From: Bog-473 sp036268485
GTDB taxonomy: Bacteria; Actinomycetota; Acidimicrobiia; Acidimicrobiales; RAAP-2
Direction: 5' to 3'
DNA length: 64,000 nucleotides
NCBI GenBank assembly: GCA_036268485.1
Contig: DATAUC010000023.1
Span: 1-64,000 of the forward strand
Part shown: in pieces, positions 51,651 through 59,833 of the stretch
How positions within the stretch are numbered: the stretch's first letter is position 1
Layout: each line of letters opens with the position of its first letter
Translations under genes and position numbers: made by a program
The notes under the pieces: model-generated
Databases searched by the model: none
What the model was told of the DNA's origin: nothing
What the model saw: only the letters and a program-made list of their open reading frames with translations

Positions 51651-52472
51651 CTAGGAACCTGCGAAATTGGGCTTGCGGTGTTCGGTCATGGCGCTGACGC
51701 CCTCACGGAAATCGGGACCAGCCAGCATCTCGTTCATGGCAGCATCGGCGAAGTCGAGCGCCGCCGGAAGCGTTTGGTGAAGATCGGCGTACAACTGATG
51801 TTTGATGGTCTTGGTGGACGCGGGAGATATGTCCTGAGCGATCGCTCGGGCATAGTCGGTGGCCGCTGCAATGAGGTCCTCCGGTGCACAGACCTGATTG
51901 ACCAGTCCCCACCGTTCAGCCTCTTCGGCCAGCACGATCCGGCTCGACAACAGCATGTCAGCAGCCCGCCCTGCCCCAATCAGTCTCGGAAGGATCCACG
52001 ACATCCCATGCTCGGCCGGGAGTCCCATGCGACCCATTGAGGTGGTCAGCTTGACTCCGGTTGCGGCGAAGCGAACGTCACAGAGGCAGGCGATCACCAG
52101 TCCAAGTCCGGCAGCTGCACCATTGATAGCGGCGATGACCGGCTTGGACATAGCCAGCATGAACGCGTAAGCGCCGGGCTGCTCGGCGAAGATGTCGGCC
52201 GCCGGCCCCTGGAGGCTCTCGTCGAGACCTCCCGTGCCAACCATGTCGTCCAAAGTGCTGGAATCTGCCCCGGCACAAAAGGCTCGCCCCGCACCGGTCA
52301 CGACAACAGCACGAATATCCTGGTCCGTTTCGACCCGCGCCATCAATGATCGAAACTCGTCCCGCATGGGAACGGTCCAAGCGTTCATTCGCTCGGGGCG
52401 CTCGAATCGCACAATGGCGACGCCCTCATTGACAACGAAACTCATAGACGTGAGCTGTTCGGGTGTGCTCAA
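51651..52472 (-). CDS. Enoyl-CoA hydratase/isomerase family protein
   Basis: A 273-residue crotonase. The oxyanion-hole segments are AGRAFCAGADSSTL and INGAAAGLGLVIACLCDVRFAA, and the catalytic region GRMGLPAEHGMSWILPRLIG contains a Glu at the usual acid/base site. It hydrates or isomerises an enoyl-CoA; 3-methylglutaconyl-CoA hydratase is possible given the carboxylase genes nearby. Start overlaps the acyl-CoA dehydrogenase stop (ATGA), and the lipoyl-domain gene follows. Confidence 0.9.
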   Translation of the reverse strand: MSTPEQLTSMSFVVNEGVAIVRFERPERMNAWTVPMRDEFRSLMARVETDQDIRAVVVTGAGRAFCAGADSSTLDDMVGTGGLDESLQGPAADIFAEQPGAYAFMLAMSKPVIAAINGAAAGLGLVIACLCDVRFAATGVKLTTSMGRMGLPAEHGMSWILPRLIGAGRAADMLLSSRIVLAEEAERWGLVNQVCAPEDLIAAATDYARAIAQDISPASTKTIKHQLYADLHQTLPAALDFADAAMNEMLAGPDFREGVSAMTEHRKPNFAGS

Positions 52473-53620
52473 CGTTCAATCCCCACTACTTGACGCCCGA
52501 TGATCTCTTTCATGATTTCCGTCGTCCCCCCGAAAATGGTCGACACTTTGGCGTCGATGAAGGCCTTGGCAATCGGGTATTCGCTCATGTAGCCGTATCC
52601 CCCGTGCAACTGGACACACCGGCCGACAATGGTGTTGAGCATTTCGGTCGACCACCACTTGGCCATGGCGGCATCGGTGGGCGACAAGCTCGCATCGTTG
52701 AGGGCGGTGATCGATTGATCCACAAAGGCCCTGGTCACAGCGATCTGCGTGGCACACTCAGCCAGGACAAATCGAGTGTTTTGAAAATCACCGATGCGCT
52801 GGCCAAAGGCCTTGCGAGATCGGCAGTATTCAGTGGTCATGCCAAGGACATATTCGGCTGCTGCCGTGGCCGTCACGGCAATGGAGAGACGTTCTCGAGG
52901 CAGGTTCTCCATCAGATAGACGAATCCTCGACCTTCGTCTCCCAGCATATTTTCGGCCGGCACCCGAACATCGGTAAACGAAAGCTCGGCTGTGTCTTGC
53001 GCATGCATGCCGGTCTTGGCCAGATTCCGTCCCCGCTCGAATCCCGCCGCTCCCCGCTCGACGACCAGCAAGCTGAATTGGCGGGACCCTGTGCCGTCAT
53101 CGGTGCGAGCGACGACCACCACGAAATCGGCCAGGATCCCATTGGTGATGAAGGTCTTTTGACCATTGAGGATCCAGTTCGAACCGTCACGAGTGGCCCG
53201 AGTGCGAATCCCTTTGAGGTCGCTCCCGGTGTCCGGTTCGGTCATGGCGATGGCCGAGATGAGTTCGCCAGAACAGAATCCCGGGAGCCAGCGTCCTCGC
53301 TGATCGGCGTCACAGAGGCGCAGGAGGTATGGCGCCATCACGTCGTTCTGCAGGGCAAACCCGGGTCCCGTGGCCCCACAGGCCGCCATTTCCTCATCCA
53401 AGATGGCCTGGTAGCGGAAGTCGGGGGTACCGCCACCGCCGAACTCCTCTGGTACGTCCATGCCCAAGAGGCCGGCCGCACCAGCGGCCAGCCAAACATC
53501 ACGGCTGACAATGCCCTCTGCCTCCCATTTCTCGTGGAAGGGCGTCACCTCGCGCTCCATGAACCCCTTGGTCATGGCACGGAACTGGGCATGCTCGTCC
53601 TGAAAGATCACGCGTTCCAT
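52469..53620 (-). CDS. Acyl-CoA dehydrogenase (long-chain/isovaleryl type)
   Basis: A 383-residue acyl-CoA dehydrogenase. The N-terminus IFQDEHAQFRAMTKGFMEREVTPFHEKWEAEG is the long-chain-dehydrogenase pattern, AMTEPDTGSDLKGI and LHGGYGYMSEYPIAKAFID are standard. At the normal catalytic position it has IFGGTTEIMKE without Glu; the base is instead the Glu of PRERLSIAVTA in helix G, as in long-chain and isovaleryl-CoA dehydrogenases. First gene of the operon with crotonase and lipoyl domain, divergent from the TetR-crotonase fusion. Given the carboxylase downstream, isovaleryl-CoA is one candidate substrate. Confidence 0.92.
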   Translation of the reverse strand: MERVIFQDEHAQFRAMTKGFMEREVTPFHEKWEAEGIVSRDVWLAAGAAGLLGMDVPEEFGGGGTPDFRYQAILDEEMAACGATGPGFALQNDVMAPYLLRLCDADQRGRWLPGFCSGELISAIAMTEPDTGSDLKGIRTRATRDGSNWILNGQKTFITNGILADFVVVVARTDDGTGSRQFSLLVVERGAAGFERGRNLAKTGMHAQDTAELSFTDVRVPAENMLGDEGRGFVYLMENLPRERLSIAVTATAAAEYVLGMTTEYCRSRKAFGQRIGDFQNTRFVLAECATQIAVTRAFVDQSITALNDASLSPTDAAMAKWWSTEMLNTIVGRCVQLHGGYGYMSEYPIAKAFIDAKVSTIFGGTTEIMKEIIGRQVVGIER

Positions 53621-53718
53621 CAGGCGTGCTCACTCCATATCTCAGCGTCTGCCATAGCTCCCTCCCATGCTGGCTACCAGTGAGAGATTAAATGCTATTT
53701 CGATTGCTTGTCAATGAG

Positions 53719-53732
53719 ATAGTCATTACTAT
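53719..53732. promoter_or_regulatory. Small palindrome in the divergent promoter of dehydrogenase and TetR-crotonase
   Basis: ATAGTCATTACTAT has perfect 5-bp arms and a 4-base centre in the AT-rich part of the 156-bp divergent gap. It is a candidate operator for the fused TetR domain, with short arms. Confidence 0.4.
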
Positions 53733-53776
53733 TGCCTCGTCACGCGGCCAACTAGGTCCGTGAGGCATCCTTCGCT

Positions 53777-55384
53777 ATGACGCAAACTTCCAAGCCCACC
53801 GCTTCGACCCCGCCCACAGCGAGTGGGCGTCGTGCACCGCGCCAATCTGACGAGATAAGGGAACTCCTCTTGGAGTCCGCCCGCACGCAGTTTTCGGAGC
53901 TCGGCTACGGCGGAGCGACCACCAAACGCATCGCCAGCGAAGCGGGTGTCGCCGAGCCACTCCTCTTCCGGCACTTCGGGTCAAAGGCGGCGATCTTCGA
54001 AGAGGCGGTGGTCGAACCACTTCGCCGCGCCTTCGAAGAACTGGTCCGCCGATTCGCCACCGACGGCTACGGATTGCGCCCGCATGATCTGAGCGAATCG
54101 TCTGACTATTACGTCACTTGGATGTCCTCGTTTCTGCGGGGACAGCGGCGATCTTTGCTGGCCCTCCTCACCGCTCCCGAAGACCCGGAGTTAGAGAGTC
54201 TCGGAGGGTCAAAATCACTTTTCGGATCGTTGTTTCAGCAACTTGAATCCGATGTTCGGGTAGAAGCAGACGCTGGTGGATGGACCGGCGTTGATATCCC
54301 AGTGGCGACCAGGATCGCCTTCGGAGTGGTCGCCTGCATGACCCTCTTGGATGACTGGTTCCGCCCCGATGGCGAAGATGACGCTGTGAGTCGCCAACGC
54401 ATTGAGCAAGAAATGGCTCGATTCATTGCCAACGGCATGGCTCGAGGGATCACCGCCGAGTCGCAACCCGATGCAGCTGATCCCGACACATCACCACGCC
54501 GCAGCTCTCCACCGGTCAAGCAGGAGCCGCTCCCCATGCCCACCGCGACCCCACTCGACATCGTGCCGGCGGCGATCTCTTCCATTCGCGTCGAACGCCG
54601 AGGTGCCGTGGCCATCGTCACGCTGAACCGTCCCGAGCAACGAAATGTCGTCACTAAAGAAATGCACACCGTGCTGGTGGGTCTGTGGGATCAGCTCGCC
54701 GCGACTCCGGGCATCCGCGCCGTGATCCTTACTGGAGCCGGCGACACGTTCTCCGCCGGCGCTGACACGGCGTGGCTGTCGAGTCTTCACGACGATGCCG
54801 AACAACGGCGCGACGCCATGAACGAAGCGCGCGAACTAGCGGAGCGAATGCTGGCGTGCCGGCTGCCGATCATTGCTGCAGTCAACGGACCTGCCGTCGG
54901 CATGGGCTGCACCATTGTCAGTTTGTGCGATCTGGTGCTCATGGCGGACACGGCCTATATCGCCGATCCCCACGTGCTCTTGGGCTTAGTTGCTGGTGAT
55001 GGCGGAGCTGTGACCTGGCCATTTATGACCAGCTTGGTGCGGGCCAAGAAGTACCTCTTCACCGGCGCTCGCATTGATGCCGTCACGGCAGAGCGATTTG
55101 GGCTGGCCAATGAAGTGGTGCCCGAAGCGGAACTGGCGTCTGTCTCGCTCGCCTTGGCCGATCGCATGGCCAGCCTGCCCGCTCAAGCACTGCAGGATAC
55201 GAAGCGAGCCCTCAACCTCCACATTCAGCGGGCGGCGGGCGGAATTATGGATTTTGCGATCGCGGCCGAGAGCGACACCTTCACCACGGCCGAACATCGG
55301 CAACTGCTCGCACGCTTCGTAGCCGAAGGTGCAACCACACCGCATCCGGTCCAACCCGGAGCGGCTGCCTCACCCCAAGAGTGA
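53777..55384 (+). CDS. In-frame TetR regulator - enoyl-CoA hydratase fusion
   Basis: A 535-residue open frame. Residues about 20-222 are a TetR regulator (ELLLESARTQFSELGYGGATTKRIASEAGVAEPLLFRHFGSKAAIF; WTGVDIPV in the ligand domain). A Pro/Ser/Asp-rich linker follows, then a crotonase from about 254 on (GAGDTFSAGADTAWL and GPAVGMGCTIVSLCDLVLMADTAYIADPHVLLGLVAGDGGAV). No stop separates the two. An internal ATG at 54536 (residue 254) has AGGAG nine bases upstream, so a free crotonase of 282 residues could be made too. Its crotonase half is a close paralogue of the next gene. The crotonase Glu in the first acid site is His (ADPHV), a subgroup trait shared with the neighbour. Confidence 0.85.
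   Translation: MTQTSKPTASTPPTASGRRAPRQSDEIRELLLESARTQFSELGYGGATTKRIASEAGVAEPLLFRHFGSKAAIFEEAVVEPLRRAFEELVRRFATDGYGLRPHDLSESSDYYVTWMSSFLRGQRRSLLALLTAPEDPELESLGGSKSLFGSLFQQLESDVRVEADAGGWTGVDIPVATRIAFGVVACMTLLDDWFRPDGEDDAVSRQRIEQEMARFIANGMARGITAESQPDAADPDTSPRRSSPPVKQEPLPMPTATPLDIVPAAISSIRVERRGAVAIVTLNRPEQRNVVTKEMHTVLVGLWDQLAATPGIRAVILTGAGDTFSAGADTAWLSSLHDDAEQRRDAMNEARELAERMLACRLPIIAAVNGPAVGMGCTIVSLCDLVLMADTAYIADPHVLLGLVAGDGGAVTWPFMTSLVRAKKYLFTGARIDAVTAERFGLANEVVPEAELASVSLALADRMASLPAQALQDTKRALNLHIQRAAGGIMDFAIAAESDTFTTAEHRQLLARFVAEGATTPHPVQPGAAASPQE
54522..54538 (+). promoter_or_regulatory. Internal ribosome binding site and ATG within the TetR-crotonase frame
   Basis: AGGAG at 54522-54526, nine bases, then ATG at 54536-54538, exactly at the end of the interdomain linker. 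It may allow separate synthesis of the crotonase half. Confidence 0.55.
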
Positions 55385-55394
55385 AAGGAACACC

Positions 55395-56165
55395 TTGACG
55401 TCTTCACCAACTCTGGAAGTAACCGGCGATGGGGCTATCAAAGTCGTGCGCATGTGCCGACCCTCCAGCCGTAACGCGGTCAACGCCGAGCTGCATTCTG
55501 AGTTGACCAACATCTGGTCAACCCTGGCGGCTGATCCAACCGTACGCGCGGTCGTGCTCTGCGGCGCCGGCGGCTACTTCAGTGCTGGCGGTGATGCTGA
55601 ATGGTTGCACCAGGTGGCGACCGATCAGATCGAGCGGACGCGCTCGCTCGATGAAGCCAAGCGGTTGGTGGGAGAAATGATCAGGTTTCCTCTGCCCATC
55701 GTGGCCGCCGTCGAAGGACCTGCCGTTGGATTGGGCAGCAGCTTGGCGTCACTGTGTGATTTGGTGATCATGGGTGAAAATGCCTACTTCGCCGACCCGC
55801 ACGTCGCTATCGGTGTGGTGGCTGGAGACGGGGCAGTAGCGACGTGGCCATTCCTGATGGGCCTCATGCGAGCCAAGGAATACCTCTACACGGGAGAAAA
55901 GATCACATCTGCTGTGGCCCTTGAACTGGGACTGGCCACTCGGGTCGTGCCGGCTGATCGTGTTTTCGATGAAGCCATGGCCCTCGCCGAGCGTCTCGCC
56001 GCCTTGCCGGCTGCCGCGCTGAAGGCCACGAAGCGAGCGCTCAATATGCCGATGGAGAAAGTCTCCGTTGGCGTCATGGACTATGCGTGTGCCGCCGAGG
56101 CGGAGACGTTCACCTTGCCGGACTTTAAAAAGACACTGCAGGCCATGTCCGCCCGCCCCAAGTGA
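55395..56165 (+). CDS. Enoyl-CoA hydratase/isomerase family protein
   Basis: A 256-residue crotonase. GAGGYFSAGGDAEWL and GPAVGLGSSLASLCDLVIMGENAYFADPHVAIGVVAGDGAVATWP are the oxyanion and active-site regions; they align closely with the crotonase half of the preceding fusion, so the two genes are tandem duplicates. The TTG start at 55395 has AAGGA 6 bases upstream and lies 10 bp after the fusion stop. Whether the pair forms a heteromer is unknown. Confidence 0.88.
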   Translation: MTSSPTLEVTGDGAIKVVRMCRPSSRNAVNAELHSELTNIWSTLAADPTVRAVVLCGAGGYFSAGGDAEWLHQVATDQIERTRSLDEAKRLVGEMIRFPLPIVAAVEGPAVGLGSSLASLCDLVIMGENAYFADPHVAIGVVAGDGAVATWPFLMGLMRAKEYLYTGEKITSAVALELGLATRVVPADRVFDEAMALAERLAALPAAALKATKRALNMPMEKVSVGVMDYACAAEAETFTLPDFKKTLQAMSARPK

Positions 56166-56186
56166 GGGTGCTCCCCTTTCACCCTC
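56164..56186 (+). terminator. Hairpin after the crotonase stop
   Basis: GAGGGTG/CACCCTC is a perfect 7-bp stem with a 9-base loop directly after the stop codon and 57 bp before the thiolase start. It could be an attenuator or mRNA-stability element rather than a full stop, because the next genes run in the same direction. Confidence 0.4.
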
Positions 56187-56243
56187 GTCTGAACATTGTG
56201 GGCGGTCGATGAGCCGACAACCTGAAAGGAAGAAGGAACAACC

Positions 56244-57431
56244 ATGCGTGAAGTTGTGATTGTTGAGGCTGGCCGCTCTCCGGTTGGCAAGCGAGGCGGT
56301 TCGCTGTCCCAGGTGCACCCTGTCGACACTCTGGGAGCCGTTCAGCAAGAAGTACTCCGCCGGGCCAATGTGGAATCTTCCCACGTCGGCCAAGTCATCG
56401 GAGGGTGCATCAACAAGGTGGGGGCCCAAGCCATGAACATCACCCGTACGGCATGGCTCTCCCACGGCGGGTCCCAAGAGGTGGGCTGTGTGACGGTTGA
56501 CTCCCAATGCGGATCGTCGCAGTACTCAGTCAATCTGGCCCATGCCCTGATTTCTTCTGGCCAAGAAGACATCGTGATGGCCTGTGGAGTGGAGAACATG
56601 AGCCGCCTGCCCATCGCCTCCGATGCGGAAGCCGGAGACCGGGCTGGCATGGGACACCCACTGACCAGGTCATATCGCAACTACTTCGAGTTCATCAGCC
56701 AGTTCGAAGGGGCGGAACGGATCGCCCTCAAATATGGCATCAGCCGAGCTGAGATTGACGATTTCGGTCTCGCCTCACAGCTCAAGGCGGCGGCGGCCAT
56801 CTCGGGCGGTTACTTCGACACCCAGCTGATTCCCTTAGAAGTCGATGTTTTCGACGAGTCCGGTGAAAGAACAGGAGCCAAGACGAGGGCCTCCAAGGAT
56901 GAAGTCCCGCGCCACACGTCATTGGAGAAGTTGGCCGCCCTCAAGCCGGTGGCCGGACCCGATGGACTGCACACCGCAGGGACCTCATCGCAGATATCAG
57001 ATGGGGCCTCAGCCGTGCTGCTCATGTCCGCCGAAGCAGCGGAGCGACATGGACTCGACCCCCGGGCCAAAGTGGTCGAAACGGCTCTGGTCGGATGTGA
57101 CCCCGTACTCATGCTGGAGGGACCTATTCCGGCTACGGAAAAGATACTGAAAACTCAGGGGCTCTCGATTGACGACATTGATGTCTTTGAGATCAACGAG
57201 GCATTCGCATCGGTGGTTCTCGCCTGGGCCAAAGCCGTGGGAGCGGACATTGACGCCGTCAATCCGAACGGCGGCGCCATCGCACTCGGCCATCCGCTCG
57301 GAGCAACGGGCTCCATTCTGGTCACCAAGGCTCTGCACGAGCTCGAGCGGACCGAAGGCAGGTTCGCCCTCATCGGCATGTGCTGCGGTGGCGGACTGGG
57401 GACGGGCACGCTCATTGAGCGGCTTCGATGA
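56244..57431 (+). CDS. Thiolase (acetyl-CoA acyltransferase)
   Basis: A 395-residue degradative thiolase. The nucleophile lies in VDSQCGSS (near 90), with NEAFAS, NPNGGAIALGHPLGATGS and the second Cys in GMCCGGGLGTG. It cleaves 3-ketoacyl-CoA to acetyl-CoA (or propionyl-CoA) and a shorter acyl-CoA. An AGGA-rich leader precedes the ATG, and the stop overlaps the E2 core start (ATGA). With two crotonases upstream and dehydrogenases divergent, this forms a near-complete beta-oxidation set; no 3-hydroxyacyl-CoA dehydrogenase lies in this cluster, but SDRs elsewhere may supply it. Confidence 0.93.
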   Translation: MREVVIVEAGRSPVGKRGGSLSQVHPVDTLGAVQQEVLRRANVESSHVGQVIGGCINKVGAQAMNITRTAWLSHGGSQEVGCVTVDSQCGSSQYSVNLAHALISSGQEDIVMACGVENMSRLPIASDAEAGDRAGMGHPLTRSYRNYFEFISQFEGAERIALKYGISRAEIDDFGLASQLKAAAAISGGYFDTQLIPLEVDVFDESGERTGAKTRASKDEVPRHTSLEKLAALKPVAGPDGLHTAGTSSQISDGASAVLLMSAEAAERHGLDPRAKVVETALVGCDPVLMLEGPIPATEKILKTQGLSIDDIDVFEINEAFASVVLAWAKAVGADIDAVNPNGGAIALGHPLGATGSILVTKALHELERTEGRFALIGMCCGGGLGTGTLIERLR

Positions 57432-58213
57432 CGTCGCCCGACGAAACTGGTCTGGCCGTCAAGGAGGGCACCCCTCCGCAAACCCCTGGATCGCGCAAAG
57501 GTATTTCGCAGACTGTTCCGTTCTCGCTCATTCGTCGACGGACCGCCGAGCACATGGTGCGCTCCAAAGCGACCTCTCCTCATGCCTTCATCGGCTACGA
57601 AGTGGACTTCGAAAAGGTTGAACAGGTACGCCGCGTATCTGGGGCACAGTTCAAGGAGGACGAGGGGTTCTCCCTCACCTACCTTCCCTTCATTGCGTTG
57701 GCGACGGCCGCCGCCCTGCGTGACTTTCCTCTGCTCAATGCTTCAGTCGACGGCGATTCGCTTGAGGTGCATTCCGAGATCAACCTCGGTATCGCCGTTG
57801 ACCTCAATGACAAGGGTCTGATAGTCCCTGTCGTCTACGGGGCTCAGGATCTGGGAATTCGCGAGTGCGCTCGCCAGATACGCGACCTGGCGGACCGCGC
57901 CCGGCGCAAGAAGCTGACGGCGGATGACATCGCTGGCGGCACGTTCTCCATCACCAACGACGGTCCCTTCGGTACCTACTTCACGGTGCCGATCATCAAT
58001 CAGCCACAAGTGGCAATTCTGGCCACGGACGGTATCGCTCGGCGCCCTGTCGTAGTCACGAATGACGATGGCTCAGAGTCGATTGCCATCCACTCCACAG
58101 GCATTCTCGGCGTGAGCTGGGATCACCGGGCGGTGGACGGGGCCTATGTCTCATCGTTCCTGGCCCGCATCTCAGACATCCTTGCCGGGCGCGACTGGTC
58201 TGCCGAGCTTTAG
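57428..58213 (+). CDS. 2-oxoacid dehydrogenase E2 acyltransferase core without lipoyl domain
   Basis: A 261-residue protein covering only the catalytic chloramphenicol-acetyltransferase-like domain of E2. SLIRRRTAEHMVRSKATSPHAF starts the core, FSITNDGPFGTYFTVPIINQPQVAIL is the signature, and the active-site motif is DHRAVDG (His233, Asp237). The usual N-terminal lipoyl domain(s) and E1/E3-binding domain are missing; only about 28 residues precede the core. A stand-alone lipoyl domain encoded at 51408 could supply the acyl group. ATG overlaps the thiolase stop, and the lipoate-making LipB-LipA fusion follows by 3 bp, which strongly suggests function in a lipoate-dependent complex. Confidence 0.9.
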   Translation: MTSPDETGLAVKEGTPPQTPGSRKGISQTVPFSLIRRRTAEHMVRSKATSPHAFIGYEVDFEKVEQVRRVSGAQFKEDEGFSLTYLPFIALATAAALRDFPLLNASVDGDSLEVHSEINLGIAVDLNDKGLIVPVVYGAQDLGIRECARQIRDLADRARRKKLTADDIAGGTFSITNDGPFGTYFTVPIINQPQVAILATDGIARRPVVVTNDDGSESIAIHSTGILGVSWDHRAVDGAYVSSFLARISDILAGRDWSAEL

Positions 58214-58216
58214 ATC

Positions 58217-59833
58217 ATGTTGCGCATCCGGTCGATCGGGACCGTTTCATATGCGGAGGCCAATGACCTCCAGCATTCCCTGGCTGCCGGGTCAGCCGAT
58301 GACTACCTCCTGCTGCTGCATCACCCCCACGTCTACACACTCGGATCGAACGCTGATCCGTCACACATGTTGGTTGACCCAACCTCAGTCGGAGCAACCA
58401 TGGAGCACACCGACCGAGGCGGCGACATCACCTACCACGGCCCCGGACAACTGGTGGCCTACCCGATCATCTCGGTGCCCGACGATCCGGCGGCGGGCCC
58501 GGCCCATGTCCATTTCCTTGAAGAACTGGTTATCGCCACCCTGACCGACCTTGGTCTCATCGGGGCTTCCGCTGACGCATCGTTCCCCGGCGTGTGGATC
58601 GAGGCCGATGGCCCGAATCCTCGCAAGATCGCCGCCATTGGCGTCCGCACGATCCGAAACGAGCATGGCCGACGGCGCACGCTCCATGGCGTGGCCCTCA
58701 ATGTCGAATGCGACCTCGCCATGTTTGGCCACATTGTGCCGTGCGGCATCGTCGGCCGGGGCGTGACCTCTACCCGGGCTGAGGGTCTGGACCTGTCGAT
58801 GGCTGACGTGAGGGAAGCCTTCGTGGCTCGGGCAGTCGCTGTCTTTAGATACGGAGAGGTTGATCGCCAGAGTGTGATGACCGGTGTCACTACGAATTCG
58901 GCAAGCACCGAAAGGCCACTCATTCGCCGGTTGCGCCAAGCTGGAGTTGAACCCGACACGGGACTGCAGATTCAGCAGCGCAAACCCGAGTGGTTGCGAG
59001 TGCCGGTACGCCTCGGTAAGGAATACAGCTCCCTCGGCAAGACGATCCACGACCTCGGCTTGGTCACGGTATGTGAGGAAGCCGGCTGCCCGAACATCTT
59101 CGAATGCTGGTCCGAAGGCACAGCCACATTCATGATTAACGGAGAGCGGTGCACCCGGGCCTGCGGCTTCTGTCAGGTCGATACTCGACATCCATTGCCC
59201 CTGGCTCCAGACGAGCCTGACCGAGTGGCCCGGGCCGTGGCTCGCATGGAGCTGGCCCATGCCGTGGTGACCTGCGTCGCTCGAGATGATCTGCCTGATG
59301 GTGGCGCTGGCGCCATGGCTGAGACGATCCATGCCATCAGAGCCCGTCGACCCGACACCAAGGTGGAAGTCCTCATCTCGGATTGCCGTGGTGTCGCTGC
59401 ATCACAACAAACGATCTTTGACGCCGGACCAGACATCTTGAATCACAACATTGAATCGGTGGCTCGACTCCAGCGTGCCGTGCGACCGTCCGCTGGGTAC
59501 GCCCGCAGCCTGACGGTATTGGCCCGGGCAGCCAAGGCTGGACTCGTCACCAAGTCGGGCCTGATGGTCGGCCTCGGCGAAGTCGAGAGTGAAGTTATCT
59601 CGACCATGGCCGACCTTCGTGCGGTGGGGGTATCGATCATCACGATCGGACAGTACTTACGGCCCAGTCGGGACCACCTTCCCATTGCCCGCTACTGGTC
59701 ACCACAGGAATTCGATCGGCTCAAAGAGATCGGCGCCGACCTTGGCGTGCCTCACGTGGAGGCATCTCCGCTGACCCGCTCCAGCTACCACGCTCGTGAT
59801 GCCGCCACTGCCGCTTCAGCGGCCCGGCAATGA
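58217..59833 (+). CDS. LipB-LipA fusion: octanoyltransferase and lipoyl synthase
   Basis: A 538-residue single frame with both enzymes of lipoate assembly. Residues 1 to about 215 are LipB: RGGDITYHGPGQLVAYP (68-83), the catalytic Lys137 (RKIAAIGV) and Cys176 (PCGIVGRG). Residues about 235-538 are LipA: auxiliary 4Fe-4S ligands Cys286/291/297, radical-SAM ligands Cys312/316/319 (CTRACGFC) and the terminal RSSY motif. LipB moves octanoate from ACP to the lipoyl Lys; LipA inserts the two sulphurs. They are normally two genes. An internal ATG at 58877 (residue 221) lacks a well-spaced ribosome site. It sits 3 bp after the E2 core gene and overlaps the carboxylase gene. Confidence 0.93.
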   Translation: MLRIRSIGTVSYAEANDLQHSLAAGSADDYLLLLHHPHVYTLGSNADPSHMLVDPTSVGATMEHTDRGGDITYHGPGQLVAYPIISVPDDPAAGPAHVHFLEELVIATLTDLGLIGASADASFPGVWIEADGPNPRKIAAIGVRTIRNEHGRRRTLHGVALNVECDLAMFGHIVPCGIVGRGVTSTRAEGLDLSMADVREAFVARAVAVFRYGEVDRQSVMTGVTTNSASTERPLIRRLRQAGVEPDTGLQIQQRKPEWLRVPVRLGKEYSSLGKTIHDLGLVTVCEEAGCPNIFECWSEGTATFMINGERCTRACGFCQVDTRHPLPLAPDEPDRVARAVARMELAHAVVTCVARDDLPDGGAGAMAETIHAIRARRPDTKVEVLISDCRGVAASQQTIFDAGPDILNHNIESVARLQRAVRPSAGYARSLTVLARAAKAGLVTKSGLMVGLGEVESEVISTMADLRAVGVSIITIGQYLRPSRDHLPIARYWSPQEFDRLKEIGADLGVPHVEASPLTRSSYHARDAATAASAARQ

